This document shows positions 45,840 through 55,423 of a stretch of 64,000 nucleotides of DNA, piece by piece. The position numbers and the translations under genes were made by a program. A model generated the notes under the pieces. It was not told where the DNA came from and did no database searches. It worked only from the letters and a program-made list of their open reading frames with translations. The DNA comes from Pseudomonas viciae (lineage in GTDB: Bacteria > Pseudomonadota > Gammaproteobacteria > Pseudomonadales > Pseudomonadaceae): NCBI RefSeq assembly GCF_004786035.1, contig NZ_CP035088.1, positions 3,570,001 to 3,634,000 of the forward strand, written 5' to 3'. The first letter of the stretch is position 1. Each line of letters begins with the position of its first letter.

Positions 45840-46006
45840 TGCAGCGTCTTTGATTAATCAATTCAAAGGGCTTTGAATTTCATATGCACAAGGTCCGTTT
45901 TCGTATGCATTTAGAATGGCCATTACGCGATATGCGTTTATCGACAGCATGGATCGAGGAGAAACTTCGCAGTAACTCCCACGCCACAAAAACACCGACA
46001 GATAGA

Positions 46007-46032
46007 CAAAAGCCCTCTTTCGAGGGCTTTTG
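46007..46032 (-). terminator. Intrinsic terminator of the receptor/PigD/PigE operon
   Basis: CAAAAGCCCTC and GAGGGCTTTTG form a perfect 11-bp stem with a 4-base loop, with the T-run built into the right arm. It begins 17 bases after the aminotransferase stop codon. It separates the two leftward transcription units of the metallophore cluster. Confidence 0.9.
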
Positions 46033-46048
46033 CAGGTCGTTCGACCGG

Positions 46049-48571
46049 TCAGGCGAGAAAAGTCGACATGTCCTTGCACACGGCGCTGAAGGCGTCGACA
46101 AAATGCTGCGCTTCGACATCAGTAAGCACCAGCGGTGGCTGGATGCGCATGACCCGGTTGTTGTTGGCGGTGACGAAAGTCAGCACACCATGCTCTTGGG
46201 ACAATTTGCTGACGAAACGCAAAACGAACATCTCCTCGAAGTTTTTCTCCACCTCACTGATGGCCTCCTCGATATACCGCTTGGCCTTGCCCGAAAGCAT
46301 GCGGTAGGTGCCTGCGGCGTTGCCCGGGATGCGGCTGGCAAATTCCCGCACGAAGGCCTCGACGCCGCCCTTGAAGCTGTATTCGAACTCGATGGCGATC
46401 ATCAACCCGACGCCGCGTACTTCACGAATGAACGGGTACGGACTGACCGCCTCCTGCAGGGCCTGCTTGAGCTGCCCCCCCACCCGGGCGGCGTTGCCGG
46501 CCAAGTCTTCTGTGGCAATCACCTCAAGCGTCGCCAGGGCCGAAGCCGAGGCAAAGTTGCCGCCGCCGAAGGTCGAGGTGTGCAATGCAAAGGTGTCGAT
46601 GCTGCCATAGGCACGATCCCACAACGCCGCGCTGGACAGCGTCGCGCCAATGGGTACCGCACCGCCAGACAACGATTTGGACAGCACCAGGATATCCGGC
46701 ACCACCGCCTCCCACTCACAGGCGAACAACTTGCCGGTGCGGCCCAGGCCGGTCTGGATTTCATCGACAATCAATAGGCAATCGTAGGCGCTGCAAAGCG
46801 CGCGAACCTGCTTCAGGTAGCCCTGCGGCGGCACGATCACCCCACCCTCACCCTGGATCGGCTCGAGAATAAAGGCGCCGACATCCCCGTGGCGCAAGGC
46901 ATCTTCCAGCGCCGCCAGATCGCCAAAAGGGATCGAATCGCAGCGCGCCAGCAAGGGTTTGAAGGGCTCGCGGTGCTTGTCCCGTCCAGTGACAGACAAT
47001 GCCCCCAGGGTCTTGCCGTGATAGCCGTTGTCGCAATACAGGACTCGAGGTCGCTGCATGGCAGCCATCGCCAGCTTCAACGCCGCCTCGATCGCCTCGG
47101 TGCCCGAATTACTGAAAAACACTCGCTCCAGGTTCCCCGGCGCCAGCTCACTCAGGCGCTGGGCCAACAGGCTGGTCTGCAAGGGCACCGACACGTATTG
47201 GACGAACGTGGGGTATTGCTGTTGCAGATACGCCTGTAGCGCCTGGTTGATGTGCGGATGATTGTGTCCGGTATTGAGGCAACCATAGCCTGCGACGAAA
47301 TCCAGGTAACGGCCGCCGTCCAGGTCCGTCAGCCAGCAACCACTGCCATGGGTGAACACCCGTTCGATGTGGTTGAACTGGTAGAACTCACGCAGCACCG
47401 GGTTGATGTGCTGACCGAAGCAACGCAAGGCTTCGGCACGCAGGGCTACCGGCTGATCGGCGGCTTGTTCGAGGACGGCGGGGACTTTCGTGGTCCGATG
47501 GAAGCGTCGCAGGGCCTGGAAATCCGCATCGGCCAGGCGCTCGCCATAAGACGCCATGGGCGACGGTGAGAAACCGTGCAGTTCGGCGATGCGGCCGATC
47601 TCCAGCACCCGCTCCTCGGGCAATTCGCGACCGATGGAAAACGCCTCGGCACGCCCCTCCAGTGCCAGCACCAGGGTTTCCGCCAGGCAGCCGTTGAGGA
47701 ATTTTTTCGGCGCCAACCCCAGGGTTTCAGTGCCGAAACGCAAATCGGCGCTGGCCGACACCAGGCCACCGTCAATGATCAGGATGTCCTGGCGGTCTTG
47801 ATGAAACGGCAGCACATCCCGGGGCAGCGCGGCGTCCACCACCACCGACCCCGGCGCGAGTCGGTAGGGGTCGATCACCCCGCCGCTGGACGTCGCCGCT
47901 ACGTAAAAACGCACGTGCTCGTAGCAACTGTCGATATCCGTCGTCAGTTGTACCTGGCCGTGAAATTGCGCTGGCAGCCAGGCCAGGCTTTCACGGCCCT
48001 GCTCCGCGCTGCCACGATGGACCAGGCGCAGGCGGCAACCGTCGCGGGCCAGTAGTTTGGCGATGACCAAAGCAATCGAACCGGGATAACCAACCACCGC
48101 CACTTCACTGTCAGCCGGCGCCACCTCCAGCCGGGCCATGGCCTCCAGCACGTTCTTGTAGGCGGCGTAGGCCGTCAACGAGTTTCCGGTGGTGACCGGT
48201 ACACCGCTGCGGTCCAGGGTCTGCAACCCGCGGTTGCCGACAATCGCGGTAAAGCCCCCCAGACCTACCAGTTGCGCGCCCTGCTCCTGCAGGCTGTGTA
48301 CGCCTTCGAGTACCCGTGCGGCAATGGTTCGCGGCTGGCTGAGCATTTGCTCGGCGGTCAGCGGCAGGTAATGCAAGATGCCCTCGCACACCGCGCCACT
48401 GGCGCTGACGATGCGCCCGAAGTCCGCGAACGGCACCAGGTTGCGCGACTTCCAGAGCTGAGCCTGATACCCGCGGTCCTGTTCAGCGAGCGTGCGGTCC
48501 AACAGGTCGATGATCTTCACCTGACGTTGCAGGGCAATGGAGGTCGGGTGGGCGATGAAGCCGAATTTCAT
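46049..48571 (-). CDS. PigE-like fusion: acyl-thioester reductase plus class III aminotransferase
   Basis: The protein has ~840 residues. Residues 1-365 resemble cyanobacterial acyl-ACP reductase: start KFGFIAHPTS, GLGGFTAIVGN, dinucleotide loop GYPGSIA (161-167), IIDGGLV, and a Cys at 295 in NGCLAETLVLALEG, matching catalytic Cys294 of the cyanobacterial enzyme. Residues about 385-830 form a class III aminotransferase with the PLP lysine in VLSKSLSGG and DEIQTGLGRTG. PigE of prodigiosin synthesis has the same order and length. It should reduce an acyl thioester to an aldehyde and aminate it. An upstream ATG (48598) overlapping the previous stop is possible. Confidence 0.87.
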   Translation of the reverse strand: MKFGFIAHPTSIALQRQVKIIDLLDRTLAEQDRGYQAQLWKSRNLVPFADFGRIVSASGAVCEGILHYLPLTAEQMLSQPRTIAARVLEGVHSLQEQGAQLVGLGGFTAIVGNRGLQTLDRSGVPVTTGNSLTAYAAYKNVLEAMARLEVAPADSEVAVVGYPGSIALVIAKLLARDGCRLRLVHRGSAEQGRESLAWLPAQFHGQVQLTTDIDSCYEHVRFYVAATSSGGVIDPYRLAPGSVVVDAALPRDVLPFHQDRQDILIIDGGLVSASADLRFGTETLGLAPKKFLNGCLAETLVLALEGRAEAFSIGRELPEERVLEIGRIAELHGFSPSPMASYGERLADADFQALRRFHRTTKVPAVLEQAADQPVALRAEALRCFGQHINPVLREFYQFNHIERVFTHGSGCWLTDLDGGRYLDFVAGYGCLNTGHNHPHINQALQAYLQQQYPTFVQYVSVPLQTSLLAQRLSELAPGNLERVFFSNSGTEAIEAALKLAMAAMQRPRVLYCDNGYHGKTLGALSVTGRDKHREPFKPLLARCDSIPFGDLAALEDALRHGDVGAFILEPIQGEGGVIVPPQGYLKQVRALCSAYDCLLIVDEIQTGLGRTGKLFACEWEAVVPDILVLSKSLSGGAVPIGATLSSAALWDRAYGSIDTFALHTSTFGGGNFASASALATLEVIATEDLAGNAARVGGQLKQALQEAVSPYPFIREVRGVGLMIAIEFEYSFKGGVEAFVREFASRIPGNAAGTYRMLSGKAKRYIEEAISEVEKNFEEMFVLRFVSKLSQEHGVLTFVTANNNRVMRIQPPLVLTDVEAQHFVDAFSAVCKDMSTFLA

Positions 48572-48594
48572 AGGGGTGCGTCCTTGGCGAGGGT

Positions 48595-51009
48595 TCATTG
48601 ACGGTTCCAGGCGGTTTCGGAGACCAGGCTCAAGCCGTCGCCCTCCGAGTTATGGGCCAGCAATACGTCGAAAATGTTCAGTTGTCCGGGTTGTGTCAGG
48701 GCTTGGCGCAAGGCGGCTTCGTCGAAGTTGACCAGGCGTTCGCGGTGCACACTGATGGCCCCGATCCGTTCCAGTGGCGCGGCCATTGCCGCGGCGCTGG
48801 TCACGGCGACTTGCTGGGCACCGTTGTGGGCATAGCGTTTATCGAGGTACGTCTGGATCAACGACAACATGCCGTTGGTGAGGTAGAAAAGACTGACGTT
48901 GCGCTGGTTCGCGCACGGGTCCTGGGCCAATCCTTGCGCCAGGCGTGCCTCGATATCCGGCACCAGCGCCCGGGCACCATCGCCGATAAAGGCCAGGACA
49001 TTGCCCTCGGCGGTCATGGCGATATAGGGCAAGGCCATCAGCGCATCGCCCATCAACGCCCGACCATACCATCCGGAAAAACCCGGGTCGGTACGTGGCA
49101 CGTTACGCACCGCCGAAATACCGCAGCGGCCGACATCGTAGACACCGATATAGCGATAACCCTGGTGCTCGATCAGCTCGCGCACCAGGTGGCCGAGTCG
49201 ATGGAAAAAGTAGTTGGCGGTCATGGGCAGGGTCTCGATGTGATCCGCCGCCACGGTTTCGCTGCGCTGCGCCATCTCCCGCAGCTTGCCACGCCGCAAC
49301 GCGAGCACCTGGGGCTCGACCTGCAATCCACGCTCGATATGGTCCAGGAACACATCCAGCGGCACGTCCAGCGCCAGGTCCGTGAACGGTGAAAGGTGCC
49401 GTGGTTCATGATTGACCTGGACCACCCGCAGCTGACGCTTGAGCTTGCCTTCGGAAAATGGCGTGGAGGCTTGGTCGACCTTGCCCTTGAGAAAGAACAC
49501 GCAGTGGTCCTGGGCCCCGTTCAACTCATGCTCGCAATGCATGAACTGGTACACCCGCCGGCTGAACCCATAGAGAGACAGTGGCCCAAGGTATTCGGGC
49601 ACCGCCCGCCCCTCGTAATAGGGACCGACACTGCCGGGTTGGGTAATACTGTCAGCCAGGCCGATGGCACCACGCTCAGCCAGGGCATGGACCCGGCGGC
49701 GCTGCTCGGCGCTGAGCTTGCCGCACTGCCATAACAGGTGCACCGACTCGTGATTGATCAGATGCAGGGCCTGGTCCAGCGCAGCGGCCTGCCGTGCGTC
49801 GGGGCGCCAGGTCGGCACCGGCATGACCTCGGGCAGGCGTACGTCCAGCGGCACCAGTGGCCGGGATTCAAGTACCCCCTGGGTGGCCAGGATGAACACC
49901 GGTTCGGGCCGTTCGGCGAGCATGGCGAACGCCTCTTCCAGGCGCGGGCCGATTTCCTCGACCTTGCGGATGAAGACCTGGCGCAGACCCCGGGCTTCGA
50001 TGACCCGGCAGCCATCATTGTCCAGGTCGTGGGTACCCTGGAAGGCAAACCAGACGTTCTCCGGGCTGTCGGCACAGACGATCAACCCCGGGGCACCAAG
50101 GCGCTTGAGATTGGCCAGGGTGCCGCGAAACTCATCGATCATGCCCGAGGTCACGGCAATCACGTAGGCCCGGCCGAACAGTTGCCAGCCAGCCATGGCG
50201 CTGACCGCCAGGCTGTGTTCGTTGCAGCCGCTCAGGCAACGCACGCCGGTGCCGGCGACGTTCTGCTGCATCGACTGGATCAGCCCCGCCACCATCGATC
50301 CGGTGTAGGCATGAAAGTCCCAGCGCTGTTGCCAGCGGTTGCACATGAACCGGGTGATTTCCGTCGCCAGGCTCACCGACAGCAGCGGACCGCTGATGGA
50401 GCGCGCCAGCAAACGGTTGAAGTGCGCGTGCTCCAGGTGATCGAGGATGATTCGCAGCAGGTCCGCCCGACGCGCGGCCCGGTCCTGTCCCGTGACCCGC
50501 AGATGACGGTTGCCGCCGATCCGGTTCATCCAGCCCGGCAGCGCCGGCAAGGCGCAATACAGCAGCGCCGAATGGGGTGACAGGCGTGAGCCGGGCGCGG
50601 CGGCGATCAGTTCATCGAAGGGGTCCTGATCCCCCGCCTCGGTTTGCTGGCAAAGATCGAGAATGAATAGCTCGTTGGACAACGGCGGGGTCTGTCGTCG
50701 TAAGCTTTGCCGGGCGGCCTGGGCTGAATCAAAGGTCAGCACCCACAAGTCGGGCACGGCCGCAGCTACGCACGGGTTGCCCTGTAAATAGCGCTGGGCC
50801 TGGACCATCAGGGTCTCCAGGACCGCTTCGCCGTGGGGCCTGGGGCCCAAGGCGCGATGCATTGGCTCATTGCCTCTGATCGAGATCGGCCAATCGGGAT
50901 TATTTGCCGGAGGCTGCAAGCAGGCCTGCAAATAATCAACGACAAATGCCACATCCTCGATCAGAGGCTGCGTCTGGGTAATCAAACAGATACCTAAGGT
51001 TGCCTTCAT
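48595..51009 (-). CDS. PigD-like thiamine-diphosphate enzyme
   Basis: The protein has ~804 residues. The pyrimidine-binding domain holds the activating Glu in CLSGCNEHSLAVSAMAGW (near 264) and the following VIAVTSGMIDEFRGTL. The diphosphate/Mg site is GDG at about 676-678 with Asn 26 residues on (GDG-x25-N). Size and pairing with a PigE-like gene suggest PigD, which adds a pyruvate-derived acetyl group to an enal or enoyl thioester by Stetter-type chemistry. Identity with PigD is inferred from architecture and context. The start at 51009 has GGAG upstream; an in-frame ATG 9 bases earlier lacks one. Confidence 0.8.
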   Translation of the reverse strand: MKATLGICLITQTQPLIEDVAFVVDYLQACLQPPANNPDWPISIRGNEPMHRALGPRPHGEAVLETLMVQAQRYLQGNPCVAAAVPDLWVLTFDSAQAARQSLRRQTPPLSNELFILDLCQQTEAGDQDPFDELIAAAPGSRLSPHSALLYCALPALPGWMNRIGGNRHLRVTGQDRAARRADLLRIILDHLEHAHFNRLLARSISGPLLSVSLATEITRFMCNRWQQRWDFHAYTGSMVAGLIQSMQQNVAGTGVRCLSGCNEHSLAVSAMAGWQLFGRAYVIAVTSGMIDEFRGTLANLKRLGAPGLIVCADSPENVWFAFQGTHDLDNDGCRVIEARGLRQVFIRKVEEIGPRLEEAFAMLAERPEPVFILATQGVLESRPLVPLDVRLPEVMPVPTWRPDARQAAALDQALHLINHESVHLLWQCGKLSAEQRRRVHALAERGAIGLADSITQPGSVGPYYEGRAVPEYLGPLSLYGFSRRVYQFMHCEHELNGAQDHCVFFLKGKVDQASTPFSEGKLKRQLRVVQVNHEPRHLSPFTDLALDVPLDVFLDHIERGLQVEPQVLALRRGKLREMAQRSETVAADHIETLPMTANYFFHRLGHLVRELIEHQGYRYIGVYDVGRCGISAVRNVPRTDPGFSGWYGRALMGDALMALPYIAMTAEGNVLAFIGDGARALVPDIEARLAQGLAQDPCANQRNVSLFYLTNGMLSLIQTYLDKRYAHNGAQQVAVTSAAAMAAPLERIGAISVHRERLVNFDEAALRQALTQPGQLNIFDVLLAHNSEGDGLSLVSETAWNRQ

Positions 51010-51029
51010 GGACTCCATTCCTATTGAGT

Positions 51030-52313
51030 CTAACTAACTTGTGGGGCGGGTTTACTTTTAGCTCGGTCAGCTCGGTCGTCGGGGATACAGGCATCCACCG
51101 TGGCCTGGGCAATCGAACGTCGCGCAGCCATCGCCAGCGCACACACGCCGAGCGTTGCCAGGCACAAGCCGACAAGCATTCCCGCCGGGCCACTGCGATC
51201 GAGCAGCGCTCCGGCGCCGATCGGCACCAACAGGCGCGTGAGCACAAACAGGCTGGCCTGGAGGCCGTAGTCGTCGGCCTGGTGCTGCTGGCGGGAGAAA
51301 AACATCATCAGGCCAAACATCAGGCTCGATACCGCGCCCATGGCCGTGGCCAATAGATAAGCCGCCACCACCAGCCACAAGGTCGAGGCCTGGAGCCATA
51401 CCGCGCCAGTCAAGGCCAGCAGCGCCACCAAGGCCCCGACCATGAACCACGGCGTCACCCAGGCCGGGCCCAGGCGTTGCACCAGCCTGGCGCCCAGAAT
51501 GCTCGCCAGGACACCGACTACTCCGCCGCCGACGCCGGCAACCCAGGCCACCTGCTGCGCAGGCATCCCCTGGTCCAGCAACAGCGGCTTGAGGTAAAGC
51601 CACGCGGCGCCGAGAAAGGGGAAACCACTGAGCAGCAGCCAGATCCACAGACGTGCGCCGGGCTGCCGGAAAAAACCCGACCAATCCACCAGTGCCGGCC
51701 GGGTTGCCTGGCACTCGACAGCCAGGACATCCGCCTCGTGCAGTCGCCCGAGAAACGGCAGCGCCAGCAACAGCCCGGCGGCCATCAACAGAAACGGCGC
51801 CTGCCAGCCCCAGCGCTGCTGCACCAACAGCATCACCCCGGCGCCCACAATGGCAGCGAGGAACAGCGCCGCCGAACGAATGCCCCCTGCCCTCAATCGC
51901 TGCGTTTGTGGCAATAACTTGATGGCCAGGGCATTGACCGGAATGTCGGCCCAGGTCGCCAGCACCCCAGCGGCAAAAGCCAGGCCGAAAAGGACCAGGC
52001 GATTGGTGGTCATCGCCTGCTGACTAGCCAACACCAGCAGCAGCGCCAGCAGCAGGCACAGCCCCAGCGCCCAAAGGCGATAGTGCCCCTGGGGCGCGCG
52101 ATACCGCTGCACGGGCAAGGCCAACAGGAATTTGAACACCGCTGGCAGCCCCGTCAGTTGGAACAATCCGATGTCAGTGCCGGACCAGCCGTGTTCGCGC
52201 ATGACCAACGGAAGCCCCAGCAGCAGGTAGATGCTGGGTACTGCAAGGACGAAATGGAGCCAGCCGAACAGCAACTGAAGGCGCCACATACGGGCGCTTT
52301 CCTGACCTTTCAT
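51030..52313 (-). CDS. MFS transporter (second of the cluster)
   Basis: The 427-residue, 12-helix major facilitator has an N-terminal pattern (MWRLQLLFGWLHFVLAVPSI) and repeated short polar loops reminiscent of the AmpG/nucleoside-sugar MFS branch. AGGAGT precedes the ATG, which overlaps the methyltransferase stop by 4 bases. Lying after the receptor and methyltransferase genes, it may import the metal complex from the periplasm or export the ligand. The sequence does not decide which. Confidence 0.85.
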   Translation of the reverse strand: MKGQESARMWRLQLLFGWLHFVLAVPSIYLLLGLPLVMREHGWSGTDIGLFQLTGLPAVFKFLLALPVQRYRAPQGHYRLWALGLCLLLALLLVLASQQAMTTNRLVLFGLAFAAGVLATWADIPVNALAIKLLPQTQRLRAGGIRSAALFLAAIVGAGVMLLVQQRWGWQAPFLLMAAGLLLALPFLGRLHEADVLAVECQATRPALVDWSGFFRQPGARLWIWLLLSGFPFLGAAWLYLKPLLLDQGMPAQQVAWVAGVGGGVVGVLASILGARLVQRLGPAWVTPWFMVGALVALLALTGAVWLQASTLWLVVAAYLLATAMGAVSSLMFGLMMFFSRQQHQADDYGLQASLFVLTRLLVPIGAGALLDRSGPAGMLVGLCLATLGVCALAMAARRSIAQATVDACIPDDRADRAKSKPAPQVS

Positions 52314-53350
52314 GGATGACTCCTACGCGCCACTTGTACCGCGACCGGCGCGACGGCAAAGGCCACTTCAGGGTAATGGTCGATATCGACGAAACCGGCC
52401 TGGGTCAATGCATCGGCCAGGCCGCCGGCGTGGGTGACCTGGCGACCGAGCATCTGCATCGACAGGTAGTAAGGCATGACCCGCCGGGCCAGCTCCGGGT
52501 CCAGGGGGACTTCGGCATGAGCACTGACCAGCACGCCGCCAGGACGCAACGCGGCGTGGATTTTCTTGAGGCTGGCGGCCAGGTCCGGGACAAAGTGCAG
52601 CACCGAGGAACACCAGATCAGGTCATAACCCTCACCGATGTCGTCGTTTGCCAGGTCTCCGCCACGGACCCCGAGGCGCTGCTGGAGGCCGGCCTTATGG
52701 ATATTTTCCGCCGCCACGCTGACGGTCTGGGGGAAATCAAACACTTCACCACTCAACATCGGGTTATCCCGGGCCAAAGCAATCGCAACCAGCCCTGGGC
52801 CGCCCCCCAGGTCGAGGAATCGACGGGCGTGGACGAACTCGGGAATCCCTGCCATCAGGCGCAACGCCACCTCAACGGTAACCGCCCGTTGCTCCTGGGC
52901 CAGTTGCAAACGCGCAGCGGCCGTCCAGTTCTCGATGGTGGTCGCCACGTTCGGCGCCTGTCCGCTGGGCTGACCCGCCCGTACCTGGTCGCCCAACTGC
53001 CCTCCGAAATGCCGAAGCCCGCGCAGACGGAACGTCCACGCATCACCGCAGTAATCCGGTGCCTCGGCGCGCAAGTAGTCGTGGGCCACAGCGGCGTTGT
53101 GGTAACGCGGCGGTTGCTGTTGGTCACGGACCAGCAAGGCCATGCTCCATAGCGCTTCCAGCCAGTAACCGGTGTTGACGGGGTCGAGTTGCAACTGCCG
53201 GGCAATGGTCTGTGCCGTGACAGGCACTTGCAGCAAGTTGAACAGCTTCCATTCCAGCGCGATGCGCAAGGCGTCGGCGCGCACGCCGGCCAGGGTCAGA
53301 TCCCAGTAGGGTTGCAGGGGATGTGGTGTTGCCAGGTCGCTTCCATTCAT
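52310..53350 (-). CDS. SAM-dependent methyltransferase (COMT-like)
   Basis: The ~346-residue protein has an N-terminal winged-helix dimerisation domain (about 15-95, ADALRIALEWKLFNLLQVPV) and a class I SAM domain with motif I FLDLGGGPGLVAIALARDNP near 175-194. This is the plant-COMT-type arrangement used for O- or N-methylation of natural products. Methyltransferase genes occur in the PDTC locus (pdtM). There, methylation may detoxify or tailor the thioacid. ATGs at 53350 and 53371 are both possible; 53350 is chosen because the latter would overlap the receptor end more. Confidence 0.85.
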   Translation of the reverse strand: MNGSDLATPHPLQPYWDLTLAGVRADALRIALEWKLFNLLQVPVTAQTIARQLQLDPVNTGYWLEALWSMALLVRDQQQPPRYHNAAVAHDYLRAEAPDYCGDAWTFRLRGLRHFGGQLGDQVRAGQPSGQAPNVATTIENWTAAARLQLAQEQRAVTVEVALRLMAGIPEFVHARRFLDLGGGPGLVAIALARDNPMLSGEVFDFPQTVSVAAENIHKAGLQQRLGVRGGDLANDDIGEGYDLIWCSSVLHFVPDLAASLKKIHAALRPGGVLVSAHAEVPLDPELARRVMPYYLSMQMLGRQVTHAGGLADALTQAGFVDIDHYPEVAFAVAPVAVQVARRSHP

Positions 53351-53360
53351 CATTCGCAGC

Positions 53361-55352
53361 TCACAGTTCATAGCTCACACGCAGGCCGATTTCCCTTGGC
53401 GGGCTGTAGACCCGCGCGGTGCCGTTCAAATAGCCGACGGCGTCGTAGCGCTTGTCGGCGGCGTTCTTCACGTAGGCACTGATGCCGTATTGGCCAAAGT
53501 CATAACCGGCATTGAGGTTGATCAAGCCGTAGCCGCCACGGCTGTACTGGTTGGCCGAGTCCAGGTAGGTCTTGCCGACCACGTCCACGCCACCCTGGGT
53601 CCACCAACCGGTGGGGGCGTCGTAGCGCAGGCTCAGATGGCCGGTGAAGTCGGGGGCGTAGGGATTGCGATTGCCCTGGTAGTCATTGTTGCCGTCGCTG
53701 AAACGCTCGAAACGGGTGCGGTTCAAGCCCACGGAACCGACCAGCGTCCAGTTGTCGGCGAGGAGGTACTGGGCTTCGAGCTCCATCCCCGTGGAATGCG
53801 CCGACGCCGCGTTGGTGATGTACACCACGCCCGGCTGGAGCAGTTGCTGCACTTGCATGTCGCGCACGTCCATCCAATACAGCGCCGCCGAATAACGCAG
53901 GCGCCGGTCGTCCAGCCAGCCCTTGGCGCCGACCTCATAAGTCTTGACCTTTTCCGGGTCATAACCGGGGTAATTGGCGGCGCTGGAAAAGGCATTGAAA
54001 CCGCCGGCGCGAAAACCTTCGGCATAGCTGGCGTACAGGTAGGCATCCGGCTGCCACTCGTATTGCAGCGAGACCTTGGGGGTAAAGCGTTGCCATGCCT
54101 GGCTCTGGCGCCCAGCACCCCGGGGGTCGATGTGCACTTTGTCCTGTTCGACGCGGGCGCCGAGGGTCAGGGTCCAGCGTTCGGCCAAGGGCATCAGCCA
54201 CTGGCCGAACAGCGCCGTGGTGTTGCCACCCAATTGCACATCCGTGCGGGACAGGCCGCCGGGCAATTTCTGTTGGTAAGACAGGTCGTGATCATCGCGG
54301 TCCGCATAGACGCCGAGCAGCCACTGGCTCTCATCCCATTGGCCCTCCAGACGGAACTCCTGGGACAACGTGTTGAAGTGGTAATCACGGGCGACGTGGA
54401 AGCGGTCGACCGGCTGGAAATCGGTGTCTTGGCGAACCCGGTCGTAGAAATCATTGCGTGCGGTGATCGAGCGCAACTTCAGGCCCGATTCGAACTCATG
54501 CAGCACGTCCAAAGACAGGCTGCGACCGCTGGAATGGTTCCAGCTCGAGGTGCCGGAGCGTACCTGGCGCCGGGATGACTCCGCCGGGCCCCACTGAGAG
54601 CCGCCGTCGCGATAATCCTGGCGGCTGTAACGCAGGTTGACGTCCGTGGCCAACGTGGGCGTCCAGCGCAGCACCATGCGGGCGCTGTGACGTTCGCGAT
54701 CATCGGCTTGCCCGCCGCGCCAGTCGTTGTCGATGTAGCCATCGCGCGCTTGCCATTGCCCGGAAACCCCGGCGTACAGCATGTCCGGGAGCAGCGCGGC
54801 ACTGGTATCAACGCCCAAGATACGCTCGTCGCGGCTGCCGCCACCGCCTTCGATCCGGGCGTAGGGCAGTGCTTCAGGCTGGCGAGTGTGGATGCTCAAT
54901 ACGCCGGCTTCTGCGTTGCGGCCATACAGGGTCGACTGGGGGCCGCGCAGGATTTCGATGCGCTCCACGCCCAGCAGATTGTGGTCAAAGCCCTGCCCCA
55001 TCAAGGTCGGCACGCCGTCGACCAACATCAGCATCGAAGAGGAAAACGCCGTAGGACTGGCAGTCAGGCCACGCACCACAGGCAGGTTCGTACCCGACTG
55101 GCCGAATGGCTGGAAAGTAAAGCCGGGAGTGGCTCGCGCCAGGTCTTGCAGGTCACTGATGCCGCCCTTGCGCAGGTCTTCGCCCGATAGCACCGACAGA
55201 CTGGCGGGAACCGTTTCCTGAGCCTGTTCAATCTTGTTCGCCGTCACCGTGACCGGCGCCAGCTCGGTCTGCGCCGCCACGTTCACGGCCGCACCCAGAC
55301 AGCAACCGATGCACAGCATGTAACCGCAGGCTTTCAATACAGGCTTGCCCAT
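53361..55352 (-). CDS. TonB-dependent outer-membrane receptor for the cluster's metallophore
   Basis: This ~663-residue receptor has no STN domain. Order: signal peptide (ACGYMLCIGCCLGAAVNVAAQ), TonB box-like ELAPVTVTANK, plug (VERIEILRGPQSTLYGRNAEAGVLSI near 125-150) and barrel ending REIGLRVSYEL. The start at 55352 is chosen for GGGGAG five bases upstream; the longest frame begins at a TTG. It heads the first metallophore operon under a good Fur box, divergent from the AraC gene. It should import the metal complex made by this cluster. Confidence 0.92.
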   Translation of the reverse strand: MGKPVLKACGYMLCIGCCLGAAVNVAAQTELAPVTVTANKIEQAQETVPASLSVLSGEDLRKGGISDLQDLARATPGFTFQPFGQSGTNLPVVRGLTASPTAFSSSMLMLVDGVPTLMGQGFDHNLLGVERIEILRGPQSTLYGRNAEAGVLSIHTRQPEALPYARIEGGGGSRDERILGVDTSAALLPDMLYAGVSGQWQARDGYIDNDWRGGQADDRERHSARMVLRWTPTLATDVNLRYSRQDYRDGGSQWGPAESSRRQVRSGTSSWNHSSGRSLSLDVLHEFESGLKLRSITARNDFYDRVRQDTDFQPVDRFHVARDYHFNTLSQEFRLEGQWDESQWLLGVYADRDDHDLSYQQKLPGGLSRTDVQLGGNTTALFGQWLMPLAERWTLTLGARVEQDKVHIDPRGAGRQSQAWQRFTPKVSLQYEWQPDAYLYASYAEGFRAGGFNAFSSAANYPGYDPEKVKTYEVGAKGWLDDRRLRYSAALYWMDVRDMQVQQLLQPGVVYITNAASAHSTGMELEAQYLLADNWTLVGSVGLNRTRFERFSDGNNDYQGNRNPYAPDFTGHLSLRYDAPTGWWTQGGVDVVGKTYLDSANQYSRGGYGLINLNAGYDFGQYGISAYVKNAADKRYDAVGYLNGTARVYSPPREIGLRVSYEL

Positions 55353-55423
55353 CGCACTCCCCATCAATGAATCAACGACCGCCTCGTTCTTGCGATAGCA
55401 GTTGAGATGCAAACATGGTATTG

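Noticed and set aside
36780..55352. Thioquinolobactin (qbs) cluster
   Set aside because: The sulfur-transfer genes fit, but no kynurenine pathway genes (monooxygenase, formamidase, kynureninase) are present.
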